From Candidatus Amesbacteria bacterium (GTDB taxonomy: Bacteria > Patescibacteriota > Microgenomatia > CAZETR01 > Amesbacteraceae), in assembly GCA_030681075.1 (NCBI GenBank), contig JAUXUE010000055.1, positions 1-6,477 on the forward strand: 6,477 nt of DNA, in the 5' to 3' direction. Made by a program: the position numbers and the translations under genes. The notes under the pieces are model-generated. The model saw only the letters and a list, made by a program, of their open reading frames with translations. It was not told where the DNA came from and made no database searches. Every line of letters starts with the position of its first letter. Within the stretch, counting starts at the first letter, position 1. Below, piece by piece: positions 5,616 through 6,477 of the stretch.

Positions 5616-6477
5616 CCCATTATCTTAACAAATTCGTCACCGTCCATGTTCTCAGTTTCCAACAATCTAATCACAACTTTGTCCATCTTTTTCTTGTATT
5701 TTTTCAAAATTATCACGGCATTTTTGTAGGCAGTGTCAATAATTTTTTTGACTTCGGCATCAATTTTATTTTGCATATCAGGACTGATTTGGGTTTGTTC
5801 AAAATAGACTCTACCCCAATCTATAGCATCCTGCTGGGGACCATAATTAATGGGACCAAGAGCGCTCATGCCATATTCCATGACCATATTGCGAGCGACC
5901 ATTGTAGCTTTGTCTATATCATTGGATGCCCCCGTGGTTATTTCTCCAAAGACTATTTCTTCAGCTGCCCTTCCCCCCATCATCATGGTAATTTGCGAGA
6001 GCAATTTTGTTTTGGTCATATGAATAATGTCATTTTTGGGTGGAACAAGAGTATGACCCAGAGACATTCCACGGGAAACTATAGATATTCTGTGGACTGG
6101 ATCCATATCTTTTTGGGCCCAAGTGGTAATAGCGTGACCGACTTCGTGGTAAGCGGTCATTTTGCGATCTTCGTCCGTTTGAGTGCGTTTCTTCTGCGGA
6201 CCCATCTTGACTTTGGTGGCCGCTTCTTCCAGATCGAGCATGTTTATTTCTGTTTTACTCTCACGGGCCGCTCCAATGGCTGCTTCATTGAGCATGTTTT
6301 CCAGATCCGCTCCGGAAAAGCCAACGGTAGCACGGGCGGCCTTATCCCAATCAACTTTACTGTCAAATGGCTTACCGCGCGCATGAATAGCCAAAATCTC
6401 TTTTCTGTCTTCCACATCAGGCAGATCCAAAACCACTCTTCGGTCAAATCTTCCCGGCCGAAGTAAAGCAGGATCAA
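5612..6477 (-). CDS. ftsH: ATP-dependent zinc metalloprotease FtsH, C-terminal part
   Basis: The visible 287 residues begin at DPALLRPGRFDRR, the second region of homology of the AAA+ domain with its two arginine fingers; the transmembrane segments and the Walker A and B motifs lie outside the right edge. The AAA lid follows (GFSGADLENMLNEAA). The protease domain carries the zinc motif HEVGH (positions 6148-6134), a normal HExxH with Val in place of the usual Ala. The third zinc ligand is the Asp of TGASNDIDKAT. FtsH is a membrane-bound hexamer that pulls out and degrades damaged membrane proteins and some short-lived regulators. It ends soon after LLETENMDGDEF, lacking the long variable tail of some homologues. 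Its stop overlaps the exonuclease start (ATGA), so it probably heads, or lies within, the operon whose promoter is beyond the window. Confidence 0.97.
   Translation of the reverse strand, partial: DPALLRPGRFDRRVVLDLPDVEDRKEILAIHARGKPFDSKVDWDKAARATVGFSGADLENMLNEAAIGAARESKTEINMLDLEEAATKVKMGPQKKRTQTDEDRKMTAYHEVGHAITTWAQKDMDPVHRISIVSRGMSLGHTLVPPKNDIIHMTKTKLLSQITMMMGGRAAEEIVFGEITTGASNDIDKATMVARNMVMEYGMSALGPINYGPQQDAIDWGRVYFEQTQISPDMQNKIDAEVKKIIDTAYKNAVIILKKYKKKMDKVVIRLLETENMDGDEFVKIMG

Noticed and set aside
5486..6466. Long plus-strand open frame of 326 codons opposite ftsH and the exonuclease
   Set aside because: It is antisense to two well-supported genes, shows no recognisable domain and crosses their junction, so it is a chance frame.
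1..6477. tRNA, rRNA or insertion sequence genes
   Set aside because: I found no tRNA-like cloverleaf, rRNA motif, transposase or flanking terminal inverted repeats; nearly all of the sequence is accounted for by protein genes.

Overview
The window looks like a compact bacterial chromosome segment with moderate to low G+C. All eight recognisable genes lie on the minus strand, so the region reads from right to left. Most joins between genes are 4-bp ATGA overlaps or gaps of a few bases. TGA, like TAA, ends real genes here, which fits genetic code 11 and argues against lineages that recode TGA. The dense layout, the short versions of housekeeping proteins, the solitary DUF559 gene and the scattered short-period repeats suggest a Candidate Phyla Radiation (Patescibacteria) genome. 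That placement is an inference and I cannot fix it from the sequence alone.

Layout from the upstream (right) end: the C-terminal part of the FtsH protease (5612-6477, entering from outside the window); a stand-alone PolA-type 5'-3' exonuclease (4734-5615); a GT4 glycosyltransferase (3668-4765); a DUF559 endonuclease-like protein (3279-3656); formamidopyrimidine-DNA glycosylase MutM/Fpg (2540-3274); RecF (1599-2543), broken by an in-frame TAA at codon 42; and a small GT2 glycosyltransferase (928-1602). FtsH through GT2 is probably one co-transcribed, translationally coupled unit. After an AT-rich gap of about 120 bp that carries an array of roughly 11-bp repeats, a Fic-domain protein (1-798) runs off the left edge.

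The unit mixes DNA maintenance (flap/5' exonuclease, oxidised-base excision, gap recognition by RecF) with protein quality control (FtsH) and surface glycan synthesis (two glycosyltransferases). I see no new defence or mobile system. The most notable signals are (1) the nonsense codon in recF just after the Walker A motif, replacing an aromatic residue that is usually conserved; (2) four separate short-repeat structures: an 11-bp array upstream of fic, two different 7-bp tandem repeats inside the exonuclease and GT4 genes, and a G/C-rich palindromic repeat that forms the C-terminus of the DUF559 protein; and (3) small deviations from family motifs in GT4, Fic and MutM.
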